A stretch of 64,000 nt of DNA from Actinoallomurus sp040655075 (lineage in GTDB: Bacteria > Actinomycetota > Actinomycetes > Streptosporangiales > Streptosporangiaceae): positions 1-64,000 of the forward strand of contig NZ_JBFAJC010000027.1 of NCBI RefSeq assembly GCF_040655075.1, in the 5' to 3' direction. Below the pieces are notes generated by a model, which was given only the letters and a program-made list of their open reading frames with translations, was not told the origin of the DNA and did not search any database. This document shows positions 42,038-50,900 of the stretch, one piece after another. Position numbers and translations under genes: made by a program. Each line of letters begins with the position of its first letter. The first letter of the stretch is position 1.

Positions 42038-42925
42038 TCAGCCGCTCGCCGCGTTGATCCTGGGCTCGCGCACGGCGCCCGCGGAGATCCCCCACTTGTC
42101 GGTGAGCCCCTGGTAGGAGCCGTCCTTCATCAGCTCCTTGACCGCCTTGAACACCGCGTCCCGCAGGTCCTCGTGGTGCTTGGGGACCGCGATCCCGTAC
42201 AGCGCGGTTCCGTAGGCCTGCCCGGACACTTCGAAGCGGCCGGCGGACTGCTTCGCGCCGTAGTCGGCGGAAGGGGTGTCGGCCAGCACGCCGTCGGCGA
42301 GACCCTTGGCCAGCGCCGCGTTGGCGGCGGCCTGGTCGTCGAACGACAGCCGGATGGGGGCCGGCCGGCCGGCGTTCTTGCAGCTGCTCAGGCGCGAGCC
42401 GGCGTTCGGATTCGCCGCGCTCTCCGGCGTGAGCTCGTCCTCCTGGGTCGTGCCCTTCTCGACGGCGACCCGCCGCCCGCACAGGGACAGATCATCGGGC
42501 CGCAGATGCTTCGGGTTGCCCTTTCGGACCAGCAACATGGTGCCCGCCGACAGGTAGGTGACGAAATCGAAGCGGCTCTCCCTTTCTGTCGTGTCAGTGA
42601 AGGAGGAGAGGCTGATGTCGTACTTGCCCTCGCTCAGCGCGGGCATGATCGACTCGAATTTCACGTCCTGGAACTCGGCCTTGATGCCCAGTTTCCGGGC
42701 GATCGCATCGCCCAGGTCGACGTCGAAGCCCACGATGTGCTCGCCCTGCTTGAACTCGTTCGGCGGGTACAGGGCGTCGGTGGCAATGACGATCTTTCCG
42801 GCCTCCCTGACCCGGCCCAGCGCCGTGGCCGGGTCGGAGTCCCGGCAGCCGGGCAGGACGAACGTCGTGGTGAGCGCGATGAGGCCCGCCGCGGCCAAGC
42901 GGCGGACGAGTGGACGGGGACGCAG
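42038..42925 (-). CDS. Amino-acid ABC transporter substrate-binding lipoprotein, paralogue 2
   Basis: A 295-residue SBP with the same domain as the following gene, including matching CG(R/K)(R/K)(V/I)AVEKGTTQEDELTP and PPNEFKQGEHIVGFDVDLGDAIA. The frame opens further than the TTG at 42898. An in-frame CTG at 42925 sits 4 bases after a perfect AGGAGG and gives a proper signal peptide, MRPRPLVRRLAAAGLIAL then lipobox VLPGC. The TTG leaves almost no positive n-region. I use the CTG; this needs proof. First gene of the operon. Confidence 0.85.
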   Translation of the reverse strand: MRPRPLVRRLAAAGLIALTTTFVLPGCRDSDPATALGRVREAGKIVIATDALYPPNEFKQGEHIVGFDVDLGDAIARKLGIKAEFQDVKFESIMPALSEGKYDISLSSFTDTTERESRFDFVTYLSAGTMLLVRKGNPKHLRPDDLSLCGRRVAVEKGTTQEDELTPESAANPNAGSRLSSCKNAGRPAPIRLSFDDQAAANAALAKGLADGVLADTPSADYGAKQSAGRFEVSGQAYGTALYGIAVPKHHEDLRDAVFKAVKELMKDGSYQGLTDKWGISAGAVREPRINAASG

Positions 42926-43021
42926 TGGTCCTCCTCGGGGCGGAGGTGGGACGAAGGGGGAAGTCAGACGACATCTTGTCCTACTCCGGGCCGAGAAGTG
43001 ATCAACAATGATACGAATGGA

Positions 43022-43073
43022 TAACGGCCGAGGCCGTTACGGCGGGCGCCCGGCCCCCTGACTGGCGCCCGCC
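43022..43073. terminator. Tandem hairpins between the amino-acid operon and the malic enzyme gene
   Basis: Hairpin 1 has 8-bp arms TAACGGCC/GGCCGTTA (43022-43039) and a 2-base loop. Hairpin 2 has 10-bp arms GGCGGGCGCC/GGCGCCCGCC (43041-43073) and a 13-base loop. This gap is divergent, so they would block read-through or act as regulatory structures. A -10-like GATAAT follows at 43084-43089. Confidence 0.5.
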
Positions 43074-43197
43074 GGAGCGTGTGGGATAATTGGTCGACGG
43101 GTGACCCCCGTACATCGAGAGACGACCGCGCGCTGTCCATTGACCCGGAGGCAAAAGCGGTCGTCTGCCCGTTTTCTCACTAGTAGCAGGGGTCGCT

Positions 43198-44382
43198 GTG
43201 GCCGTTGAGCCTGTCGAACAGCACGATTACGATGCCGATCCGGCCTTCGCGTTGCACCGCGGAGGCAAACTGGAGGTCCGCTCGACCGTCCCCGTCCGGG
43301 ACAACGACGACCTCGCCCTCGCGTACACCCCGGGTGTGGCGCGCGTCTGCAGCGCGATCGCCGAGAGCCCGGAGCTCGCCTACGACTACACCTGGACGTC
43401 CAAGGTCGTGGCCGTCATCACCGACGGCACCGCCGTGCTGGGCCTCGGCGACATCGGCCCGGCCGCGGCCATGCCCGTCATGGAGGGCAAGTCCCTCCTC
43501 TTCAAGGAGTTCGCCGGCGTGGACTCCGTCCCCATCTGCCTCGACTGCACCGACACCGACGAACTCGTCGAGACCATCACCCGGCTCGCGCCCAGCTTCG
43601 GCGGCATCAACCTCGAGGACATCAGCGCGCCGCGCTGCTTCGAGATCGAGGATCGGCTGCGCGCCGCCCTCGACATCCCCGTGTTCCACGACGACCAGCA
43701 CGGCACCGCGATCGTCGCGCTGGCGGCGCTGCGCAACGCGTCCCGCCTCACCGGCAAGCCGCTGGCGAAGATGCGGGCGGTCCTGGCCGGCGCCGGCGCC
43801 TCCGGAGTCGCCGTGTCCCGCATCCTGCTGAACGCCGGGATCGGCGACATCGCCGTCTCCGACAGCAAGGGCCTGATCCACGAGGGCCGCGACGGACTCA
43901 ACCCGATCAAGCAGACGCTCGCGCGCCACACCAACCGCGCCGGGCTCAAGGGCTCGACCGAGGACGCCCTCCACGGCGCGGACGTCTTCATCGGCCTGTC
44001 GGGCGGCACCATCCGCGAGGACTGCCTCGACGTGATGGCCGACGACGCCATCGTGTTCGCGCTGTCCAACCCCGACCCGGAGATCCACCCCGCGATCGCC
44101 CGCCGCCACGCCCGCGTGGTCGCCACGGGGCGGAGCGACTTCCCCAACCAGATCAACAACGTGCTGGCGTTCCCCGGCGTGTTCCGCGGGGCCCTCGACG
44201 TCCGCGCGCACACGATCACGGAGGGCATGAAGCTGGCCGCGGCCGGCGCCCTGGCCGACGTGGTCGGCGACGACGTGTCCGAGGACTACGTGATCCCCAG
44301 CCCCTTCGACGAGCGCGTCGCTCCCGCCGTCACCCAGGCGGTCGCCGACCAGGCCCGCAAGGAAGGCGTCGCCCGCCTCTGA
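43198..44382 (+). CDS. NAD(P)-dependent malic enzyme
   Basis: A 394-residue malic enzyme of the short bacterial type (no phosphotransacetylase domain). Motifs include AYTPGVARVC, VVAVITDGTAVLGLGDIGP, and FHDDQHGTAIVALAAL with conserved metal-site residues. The cofactor loop is AGAGASGVAVS. It decarboxylates malate to pyruvate and feeds pyruvate and NAD(P)H to metabolism. Start GTG 43198. Confidence 0.93.
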   Translation: MAVEPVEQHDYDADPAFALHRGGKLEVRSTVPVRDNDDLALAYTPGVARVCSAIAESPELAYDYTWTSKVVAVITDGTAVLGLGDIGPAAAMPVMEGKSLLFKEFAGVDSVPICLDCTDTDELVETITRLAPSFGGINLEDISAPRCFEIEDRLRAALDIPVFHDDQHGTAIVALAALRNASRLTGKPLAKMRAVLAGAGASGVAVSRILLNAGIGDIAVSDSKGLIHEGRDGLNPIKQTLARHTNRAGLKGSTEDALHGADVFIGLSGGTIREDCLDVMADDAIVFALSNPDPEIHPAIARRHARVVATGRSDFPNQINNVLAFPGVFRGALDVRAHTITEGMKLAAAGALADVVGDDVSEDYVIPSPFDERVAPAVTQAVADQARKEGVARL

Positions 44383-44400
44383 CCTGACCGTCGTATCCGC

Positions 44401-44445
44401 GGCCCGCACTCGCTCAGCGTGTGCGGGCCACGGTCGCATTTTTTT
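44401..44445 (+). terminator. Intrinsic terminator of the malic enzyme gene
   Basis: Arms GGCCCGCAC (44401-44409) and GTGCGGGCC (44421-44429), then a T-run at 44439-44445. Confidence 0.85.
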
Positions 44446-44542
44446 GCCCTCCAGCAGCACTTAATGGGCATTTGCGAATACCCTTTGTGATCTGTCGTGG
44501 CTTTGTGTAACGCTGCCGGTGCCGATATGCGGGAGGGGAAGA

Positions 44543-44839
44543 ATGCAGATCGACGGTCAGCTACTAGCGGACGCCGAGGCGTTCGCGGCCGAACATGACC
44601 GAAGCCTCGACTCGGTCGTAGAGGATGCTCTGCGTCTGATGCCGCATCGGGCGAAAGAGGCCGCCGAACGGCCGAAGATCGACCTGCCGGTGTGCGGCGG
44701 AGAGGCGGGTCTGCCCGGAGTCGAGCTGACGCCGGAGTACCTGAAAGAGCTGCTCCTCGAAGAGGACATCGAGCGTCTTCTCAAGGTGCAGCGGGATGAG
44801 GCTGCGAGACGCCAGCGCACTGATCAGGACCTTCCGTAG
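44543..44839 (+). CDS. Orphan antitoxin-like ribbon-helix-helix protein
   Basis: A 98-residue protein. Residues 1-40 resemble an RHH/VapB DNA-binding domain (MQIDGQLLADAEAFAAEHDRSLDSVVEDALRL), and the middle segment IDLPVCGGEAGLPGVEL matches the linker of VapB antitoxins. The downstream half is acidic. The start at ATG 44543 follows GGAGGGG. No toxin gene follows; the next gene, 45 bases later, is an oxidoreductase. Confidence 0.75.
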   Translation: MQIDGQLLADAEAFAAEHDRSLDSVVEDALRLMPHRAKEAAERPKIDLPVCGGEAGLPGVELTPEYLKELLLEEDIERLLKVQRDEAARRQRTDQDLP

Positions 44840-44884
44840 GTCCTCAACTGATCGGCTGTGGGACGCCGGGTTAGAGTGCCAACC

Positions 44885-45853
44885 ATGTTCGCCGTCACTG
44901 CCGCACGCATCGATGCCGACGATCCGCTGAACGGGCTGGAGCTCGGTGACCGTCCCGAGCCGACCGTTCCCGAGGGCTGGACGACCGTCACCGTCAGGGC
45001 GACCGCGCTCAACCACCACGACGTCTGGACGCTCCGCGGCGTCGGGATCCGCGAGGACCGGCTCCCGATCATCCTCGGCTGCGACGCGGCTGGGGTCGAT
45101 GAGGACGGCAACGAGGTCATCGTCCACTCGGTGATCGGCGATCCGGAGCGGGGCGGCGGCGACGAGACGCTCGATCCGAAGCGCTCCCTGCTGTCGGAGA
45201 CGTACGACGGGACCTTCGCGGAGAAGGTCGCGGTGCCGCGCCGCAACCTCGTGCCCAAGCCGGCGTCGCTGTCGTTCGAGGAGGCGGCCTGCCTGCCGAC
45301 CGCGTGGCTGACCGCCTACCGGATGCTGTTCGACAAGGCCGGGCTGGAGCCCGGGTCGACGATCCTGGTCCAGGGGGCGGGCGGCGGCGTCGCCACCGCG
45401 CTGATCGCCCTCGGGTCGGCCGCCGGCTACCGCGTCTGGGCGACCAGCCGCGGCGAGGACAAGCGCAAGCGGGCACTCGAGCTCGGTGCGGACCAGGCCT
45501 TCGAGTCCGGGGCACGGCTGCCCGAGCGGGTCGACGCGGTCATGGAGACCGTCGGCCAGGCGACGTGGTCGCACTCGCTGAAGTCCCTGCGTCCCGGCGG
45601 CCGGATCGTCGTCTCCGGCGCGACCAGCGGCCAGGTGCCGCCGGCCGAGCTGAACCGCGTGTTCTTCCTTCAGCTCTCGGTCGTGGGCTCCACGATGGGC
45701 ACCCGCGACCAGCTCGTGCGGCTCGCCCGCTTCCTCGACACGACCGGCGTGCGCCCCCGGATCGACCGCGCGATCCCGCTGCGGGAGGCTCGGGACGGGT
45801 TCGCCGCGATGATCGGCGGAGACATCTTCGGGAAGATCGTCTTTAACCCCTGA
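44885..45853 (+). CDS. Zinc-type alcohol dehydrogenase-like / quinone reductase-like protein
   Basis: A 322-residue MDR-family oxidoreductase. Cofactor motif is GAGGGVATALIALG (about residue 164), preceded by the GCDAAGVDEDGNEV segment and a catalytic-domain start with LNHHDVWTLRGVG. It lacks the structural zinc Cys cluster. It reduces quinones or activated alkenes in relatives. The ATG at 44885 gives family length; an upstream GTG frame is less likely. Confidence 0.88.
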   Translation: MFAVTAARIDADDPLNGLELGDRPEPTVPEGWTTVTVRATALNHHDVWTLRGVGIREDRLPIILGCDAAGVDEDGNEVIVHSVIGDPERGGGDETLDPKRSLLSETYDGTFAEKVAVPRRNLVPKPASLSFEEAACLPTAWLTAYRMLFDKAGLEPGSTILVQGAGGGVATALIALGSAAGYRVWATSRGEDKRKRALELGADQAFESGARLPERVDAVMETVGQATWSHSLKSLRPGGRIVVSGATSGQVPPAELNRVFFLQLSVVGSTMGTRDQLVRLARFLDTTGVRPRIDRAIPLREARDGFAAMIGGDIFGKIVFNP

Positions 45854-45866
45854 CGGGCGCGGCTTG

Positions 45867-46586
45867 TTACTCGTCTTGGTTGAGGATCTCCGTGCGTAGG
45901 CGCGCGGACGTCTCGGTGAGCAGTGCGCGTACCGCGGCGACCTGCTCCTCATCGACGCCGTCCTGCGCCGCGCCGCGGATCTCTTCGACGAACTTCCGCA
46001 GGGCCCGGTCGAGCTTGACGCGCGCCGCGTCCTCGGGGGTGCCCGTGGCGGTCGCCCAGGCGTCGTCCCAGGTCTGCCGCCACTCCTCCTTCATAACGCG
46101 CTTGTGCTCCCGCCAGTGGTCCTTCTGGCGCTGCCACTCGTCCTTCTGGCGCCGCTTCGTCTCCTTGAAGTTCTGCGCAGCGCCGGCCGTGCTCTGCTTG
46201 CGTACCTCGCGGGCGGCCTGGGTGAGCTCCTCACGCAGCGATCGCACCGTGTCGCGTACGTCCTCCTGGACCTCGCGGGCGATGTCGCGTACGGACTCGG
46301 TGAGCTCCTCCTCCAGCTCGGCCAGCTCGTCCATCCGGCGCTCGAGCTCGGCCCGGCCCGCGTCGGTCAGGCGGTAGACCTTCTTGCCCTGGACGACCTC
46401 GTGGGTGACCAGGCCCTCCTCTTCGAGGCGCGCCAGCCGCGGATAGATCGTTCCGGGGGAGGGGGAGTAGACGCCGAGGAAGCGGTCCTGGAGCAGGCGG
46501 ATGACCTCATAGCCGTGCCGTGGGCTCTCTTCGAGCAGCTTCAGCAGGTACAGCCGCAGCCGGCCATGACCGAACACGGGGCTCAT
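45867..46586 (-). CDS. PadR family regulator with long coiled-coil C-terminus
   Basis: A 239-residue regulator. Residues 1-75 are the PadR winged helix (LLKLLEESPRHGYEVIRLLQDRF, SPGTIYPRLARLEEEGLV). The rest is a long charged coiled coil (EWQRQKDHWREHKRVMKEEW), unlike the short C-terminal helix of most PadR proteins. It follows the DUF4097 gene on the same strand, so an operon and autoregulation are likely. Confidence 0.9.
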   Translation of the reverse strand: MSPVFGHGRLRLYLLKLLEESPRHGYEVIRLLQDRFLGVYSPSPGTIYPRLARLEEEGLVTHEVVQGKKVYRLTDAGRAELERRMDELAELEEELTESVRDIAREVQEDVRDTVRSLREELTQAAREVRKQSTAGAAQNFKETKRRQKDEWQRQKDHWREHKRVMKEEWRQTWDDAWATATGTPEDAARVKLDRALRKFVEEIRGAAQDGVDEEQVAAVRALLTETSARLRTEILNQDE

Positions 46587-46660
46587 CTCTGGCCACCCAT
46601 CCTCACGCGCTTCACCACCGGTCTCGTCCTCATCGTCGGCTCATCCTCCTCGCCCGCCGA

Positions 46661-47467
46661 TCACGTCAGCTCCTCCGGACCCGGTCGGCTGAGCAGTGTG
46701 ACGGCGCCGGAGACCGAGTTGACGGTGAGCGACGCCTCGCCGTCGCCGAGCGTACCGGTGACGTCCTTGCCCATCGGGCGGTCCTGTCGGCTGAGCTCCG
46801 GGAAAGCCGCGTCGACGCGGCCGGTCAGGGAGGTCAGGGACACCGTCGCGGAGGCCGACGCGGGCAGTCGTATCGTCACCTCGCCGGAGACGGTGTTCAC
46901 CTGGGCGCGGCCGTCGGCGCGCAGGTCGACGTCGGTGGTGACCTTGCCGGTGACCGAGTGCGCCGTGAGGCGGTCGAGGCTGCCTCCGGCCAGGGCGAGG
47001 TCCCCGGAGACGGACTTGAAGGTCACCGAGCCGGCGAGGCCCTGCGCCTCGATGTCCCCGGCCGCGGTGTTCGCGTCGATCGACCCGGTGACCCCGTCGA
47101 GGGTGACGGCGCCCGACGCGGTCTTGACGGACACCCGGCCGGACAGGCCGGTGATGACCGCGTTCGCGGTCACGAGGTTGAGGGTGACCGGGCAGTCGGG
47201 CGGAACGGTGATCGTGAGGGCGACCCGGCCCCGGGTGTTCTGCAGCCACTTGAGGACGCCGTCCCAGCCGCCGCTCTTGTGGTTGATGGTCAGCATCCCG
47301 GCCTCGTGGATCACCTCGAGCGGTTGCCCGGAGATCTCGCCGACCTGCAGTGCGGGCTTCTCGTCGCTCGCCAGGATGGAGACGGTGCCGGCCACGATGT
47401 TCGCCCGGAGGGCGACCACGCCGTCGAAGTCGATCGTTTTGGGCTTATCCACGGTCCAGCGCGCCAC
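46661..47467 (-). CDS. DUF4097 family protein (beta-helix-like adhesin fold)
   Basis: A 268-residue protein with repeated short strands such as VSVKTASGAVTLDGVTGSIDA and VTFKSVSGDLALAGGSLDRL. This is the DUF4097 beta-helix pattern. The family is often beside PadR or PspC-like genes and linked to cell-envelope stress. Start GTG 47467 is preferred: GGAAGGGG lies 5 bases upstream. The ATG at 47503 is only 3 bases from the predicted -10. First gene of the DUF4097-padR pair. Confidence 0.88.
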   Translation of the reverse strand: MARWTVDKPKTIDFDGVVALRANIVAGTVSILASDEKPALQVGEISGQPLEVIHEAGMLTINHKSGGWDGVLKWLQNTRGRVALTITVPPDCPVTLNLVTANAVITGLSGRVSVKTASGAVTLDGVTGSIDANTAAGDIEAQGLAGSVTFKSVSGDLALAGGSLDRLTAHSVTGKVTTDVDLRADGRAQVNTVSGEVTIRLPASASATVSLTSLTGRVDAAFPELSRQDRPMGKDVTGTLGDGEASLTVNSVSGAVTLLSRPGPEELT

Positions 47468-47506
47468 GGCACGATCCCCTTCCGTCAAGACGCTTTCGCC
47501 CATAAC

Positions 47507-47543
47507 AAGATATGTCGTGTTCGGGGAAAGTCAAGATGTATCG
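47507..47543 (-). promoter_or_regulatory. Promoter and candidate PadR operator of DUF4097-padR
   Basis: On the minus strand, TTGACT (47534-47529), 16 bases, TATCTT (47512-47507). The 10-mer CGATACATCT (47543-47534) overlaps the first base of the -35. The same 10-mer occurs in the same relative orientation before the DUF1707 gene at 59341-59350. PadR control of both is inference. Confidence 0.6.
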
Positions 47544-47594
47544 CGTCTATGGGGCGGGAGCCCACCTGCCAGGGTCGACGGGCGGGCCGATCCG

Positions 47595-47774
47595 TCAGTC
47601 GTCGTCTTCGTCGCCCAGCCGCGCCAGCCACGTGGCCAGCCGTTCGACGGATGTCTCGAACTCGGGATTGAGATCGACGAACTCCCGCAGCCGGTCGGCC
47701 AGCCAGACGAAGGAGACCTCCTCCTCGCCGCGCCGGTCGGCCAGTTCCTCGATCCCCCGATCGGTGAAGTACAT
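47595..47774 (-). CDS. DUF6104 family protein
   Basis: A 59-residue protein, almost identical in pattern to DUF6104: MYFTDRGIEELADRRGEEEV and the later LREFVDLNPEFE and ATWLARL. The family is found just downstream of kgd in actinomycetes, as here. Start ATG 47774. Function unknown. Confidence 0.85.
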   Translation of the reverse strand: MYFTDRGIEELADRRGEEEVSFVWLADRLREFVDLNPEFETSVERLATWLARLGDEDDD

Positions 47775-47918
47775 GCTCAACCTCTTGTCCGATGTGTCTG
47801 CCGAGCCCGGAGCGGAACGGCGCCCCGCACACGACCGTGCGGAGCGCCGTAACGCCGGTGGATCGTCGTGCCGCTCGCTACGGACGAGATCCACCGGACA
47901 CGTCCCAGTGCCCGGTGG

Positions 47919-50900
47919 TCAGTCGCCGAAGACGGCGGCGACCAGACCCTGCTGCTCCAGCGTGTGGATCTTGGCGGACCCGACGGCGGGCGAGGAGCTC
48001 GCCCGGCGGGACACCCGCTTGAGCTCCCGGCCCTCCAGGTACGGCGGGAGCTTCAGCGCCATGAAGGGCCAGGCCCCCATGTTCGCGGGCTCGTCCTGCG
48101 CCCAGATCAGCTCGGCGTCGGCCGGGTACTTCGCCAGCTCCGCCTTGATCTCGTCGACGGGCAGCGGGTAGAGCCGCTCCACGCGGATCAGCGCCACCGA
48201 GGTGTCGCCGGACTTCTCCCGGGCGGCGGCCAGGTCGTAGTAGAGCTTGCCGCTCGTGAGGACCACCCGGCGGACCTGACCCGGCTGCGCCGGGTCGCCG
48301 ATCACCGGCTGGAAGGACCCCGAGGTGAGGTCCGATGTGGCCGACGAGGCGGCCTTCAACCGGAGCATCGACTTCGGCGTGAAGACGATGAGCGGCTTCT
48401 CCCGCGGCGACAGCGCCTGCCAGCGCAGCAGGTGGAAGTAGTTCGCCGGGGTGCTCGGCTGCGCCACCGTCATGTTGTCCTGCGCGCAGGTCTGCAGGTA
48501 GCGCTCGATGCGCGCCGACGAGTGGTCCGGGCCCTGGCCCTCGTAGCCGTGCGGCAGCAGCAGGACCACGCTGGAGCGCTGACCCCACTTCTGCTCGCCG
48601 GAGGAGATGTACTCGTCCAGGATCGACTGCGCGCCGTTGGCGAAGTCGCCGAACTGCGCCTCCCAGCAGACCAGCGCGTCCGGGCGGGTCATGGAGTAGC
48701 CGTATTCGAAGCCCATCGCGGCGTACTCGCTGAGCAGCGAGTCGTGGACGTAGAACTTCGAGGTGCCCTGGCCGAACTGCTTGAGCGGGGTGTACTCCTC
48801 GCCGGTCCTTCGGTCGAAGAGCACGGCGTGCCGCTGGCCGAAGGTGCCGCGCTGGGTGTCCTGGCCGACGACGCGCACCGGGCGGCCGTCGATCAGCAGC
48901 GACCCGAAGGCGAACATCTCGCCGGTCGCCCAGTCGATCGTGTTCTCTTCGACCATCTGGGCGCGCTTGGCCAGCAGCGGCTGGACGCGCGGGTGCGGCG
49001 TGAAGCCGTCCGGCAGGTTGAGCTGGGTGTCGACGATCCGCTTGATCGTCTCGTCGGAGACGGCGGTCGCGACCCCCGCGTGGTCGACCGGGATGCGCTC
49101 GACGTCGGGCCGGTCGAAGCCCGCGGGCTCCTGCTGCTTGAGGGCCTCACGGGTCTCGCTGAACGCCCGCTCCAGCTGCTGCTGGTAGTCGCGCAGCGCC
49201 TGCTCGGCCTCTTCGACGGTGATGTCACCGCGGCCGATCAGGGCCTCGGTGTACAGCTTGCGGACCGACCGCTTGGCGTCGATGAGGTCGTACATCAGCG
49301 GCTGCGTGAACGACGGGTTGTCGGTCTCGTTGTGACCCCGTCGCCGGTAGCAGATCATGTCGATGACGACGTCCTTGTTGAACGCCTGCCGGTACTCGAA
49401 CGCCAGCTGGGCCACGCGCGCGCACGCCTCGGGGTCGTCCCCGTTGACGTGGAAGATCGGCGCCTGGATCATCCGGGCCACGTCGGTGGCGTACACGCTG
49501 GAGCGGGAGTACTCCGGCGCCGTCGTGAAGCCGACCTGGTTGTTGACGATGATGTGCACGGTGCCGCCGGTGCGGTAGCCGCGCAGCTGCGAGAGGTTGA
49601 GGGTCTCGGCCACGACGCCCTGGCCCGCGAAGGCCGCGTCGCCGTGGATGAGGATCGGCATGACGGTGAAGCCGCCCTCGCCGACGTCGCGCAGGTCCTG
49701 CTTGGCGCGGACGACGCCCTCGGCGACCGGGTCCACGGTCTCCAGGTGGCTCGGGTTGGCCACCAGGGACGTGCGGATCTTCGACCCGTCGCGGGTCACG
49801 AAGTCGCCGTCGGCGCCGAGGTGGTACTTCACGTCGCCGGAGCCCTGCGCGCTGCGCGGGTCGAGGTTGCCCTCGAACTCGCCGAAGATCTGGCCGTAGG
49901 ACTTGCCGACGATGTTGGCCAGGACGTTGAGCCGGCCGCGGTGGGCCATGCCGACGACGACCTCGTCGAGGTGGTCCCGCGCGGCCGCGGTGATCACCGA
50001 GTCGAGCAGCGGGATCAGCGACTCGCCGCCCTCGAGGGAGAACCGCTTCTGCCCGACGAACTTCGTCTGCAGGAACGTCTCGAACGCCTCGGCGGTGTTG
50101 AGCCGGCCGAGGATGTGCAGCTGCTCCTCGCGGTCGGGCTTGTCGTGCGGGACCTCGACCCGTGCCTGGATCCAGGCGCGCTCGCCGGGGTCCTGGATGT
50201 GCATGTACTCGATGCCGACGGTGCGGCAGTAGGAGTTGCGCAGCACGCCGAGGATGTCGCGGAGCTTCATCGTCGACTGGCCGCCGAAGCCGCCGGTGGC
50301 GAACTCGCGCTCGAGGTCCCAGAGGGTGAGGCCGTGCTTGAGGACGTCGAGGTCGGGGTGGCGGCGCTGGGTGTACTCCAGCGGGTTGGTGTCGGCCATG
50401 AGGTGGCCGCGCACGCGGTAGGCGTGGATCAGCTCGTGCACGCGGGCGACCTTGGCGACGTCGTCCTCGTGCGTGGCGCTGATGTCGCGCACCCAGCGGA
50501 CCGGCTCGTACGGGATCCGCAGCGCCTCGAAGATCTCGTCGTAGAAGCCGTCCTCGCCGAGCAGCAGCCGGTGCACCATGCGCAGGAAGTCGCCCGACTG
50601 GGCGCCCTGGATGATGCGGTGGTCGTACGTCGACGTCAGCGTCATGACCTTGCTGATGCCGAGCCGGGCGAGCGCCTCCTCGGAGGCGCCGGCGTACTCG
50701 GCCGGGTACTCCATCGCGCCGACGCCGATGATGCTGCCCTGGCCGGGCATGAGCCGCGGCACCGAGTGGACGGTGCCGATTGTGCCCGGGTTGGTCAGGC
50801 TGATCGTGGTGCCCGCGTAGTCGTCGATCGTGAGCTTGTTCGCCCGCGCCTTACGGATGAGCTCCTCGTACGCCGCCCAGAACTGGCGGAAGTCGAGGGT

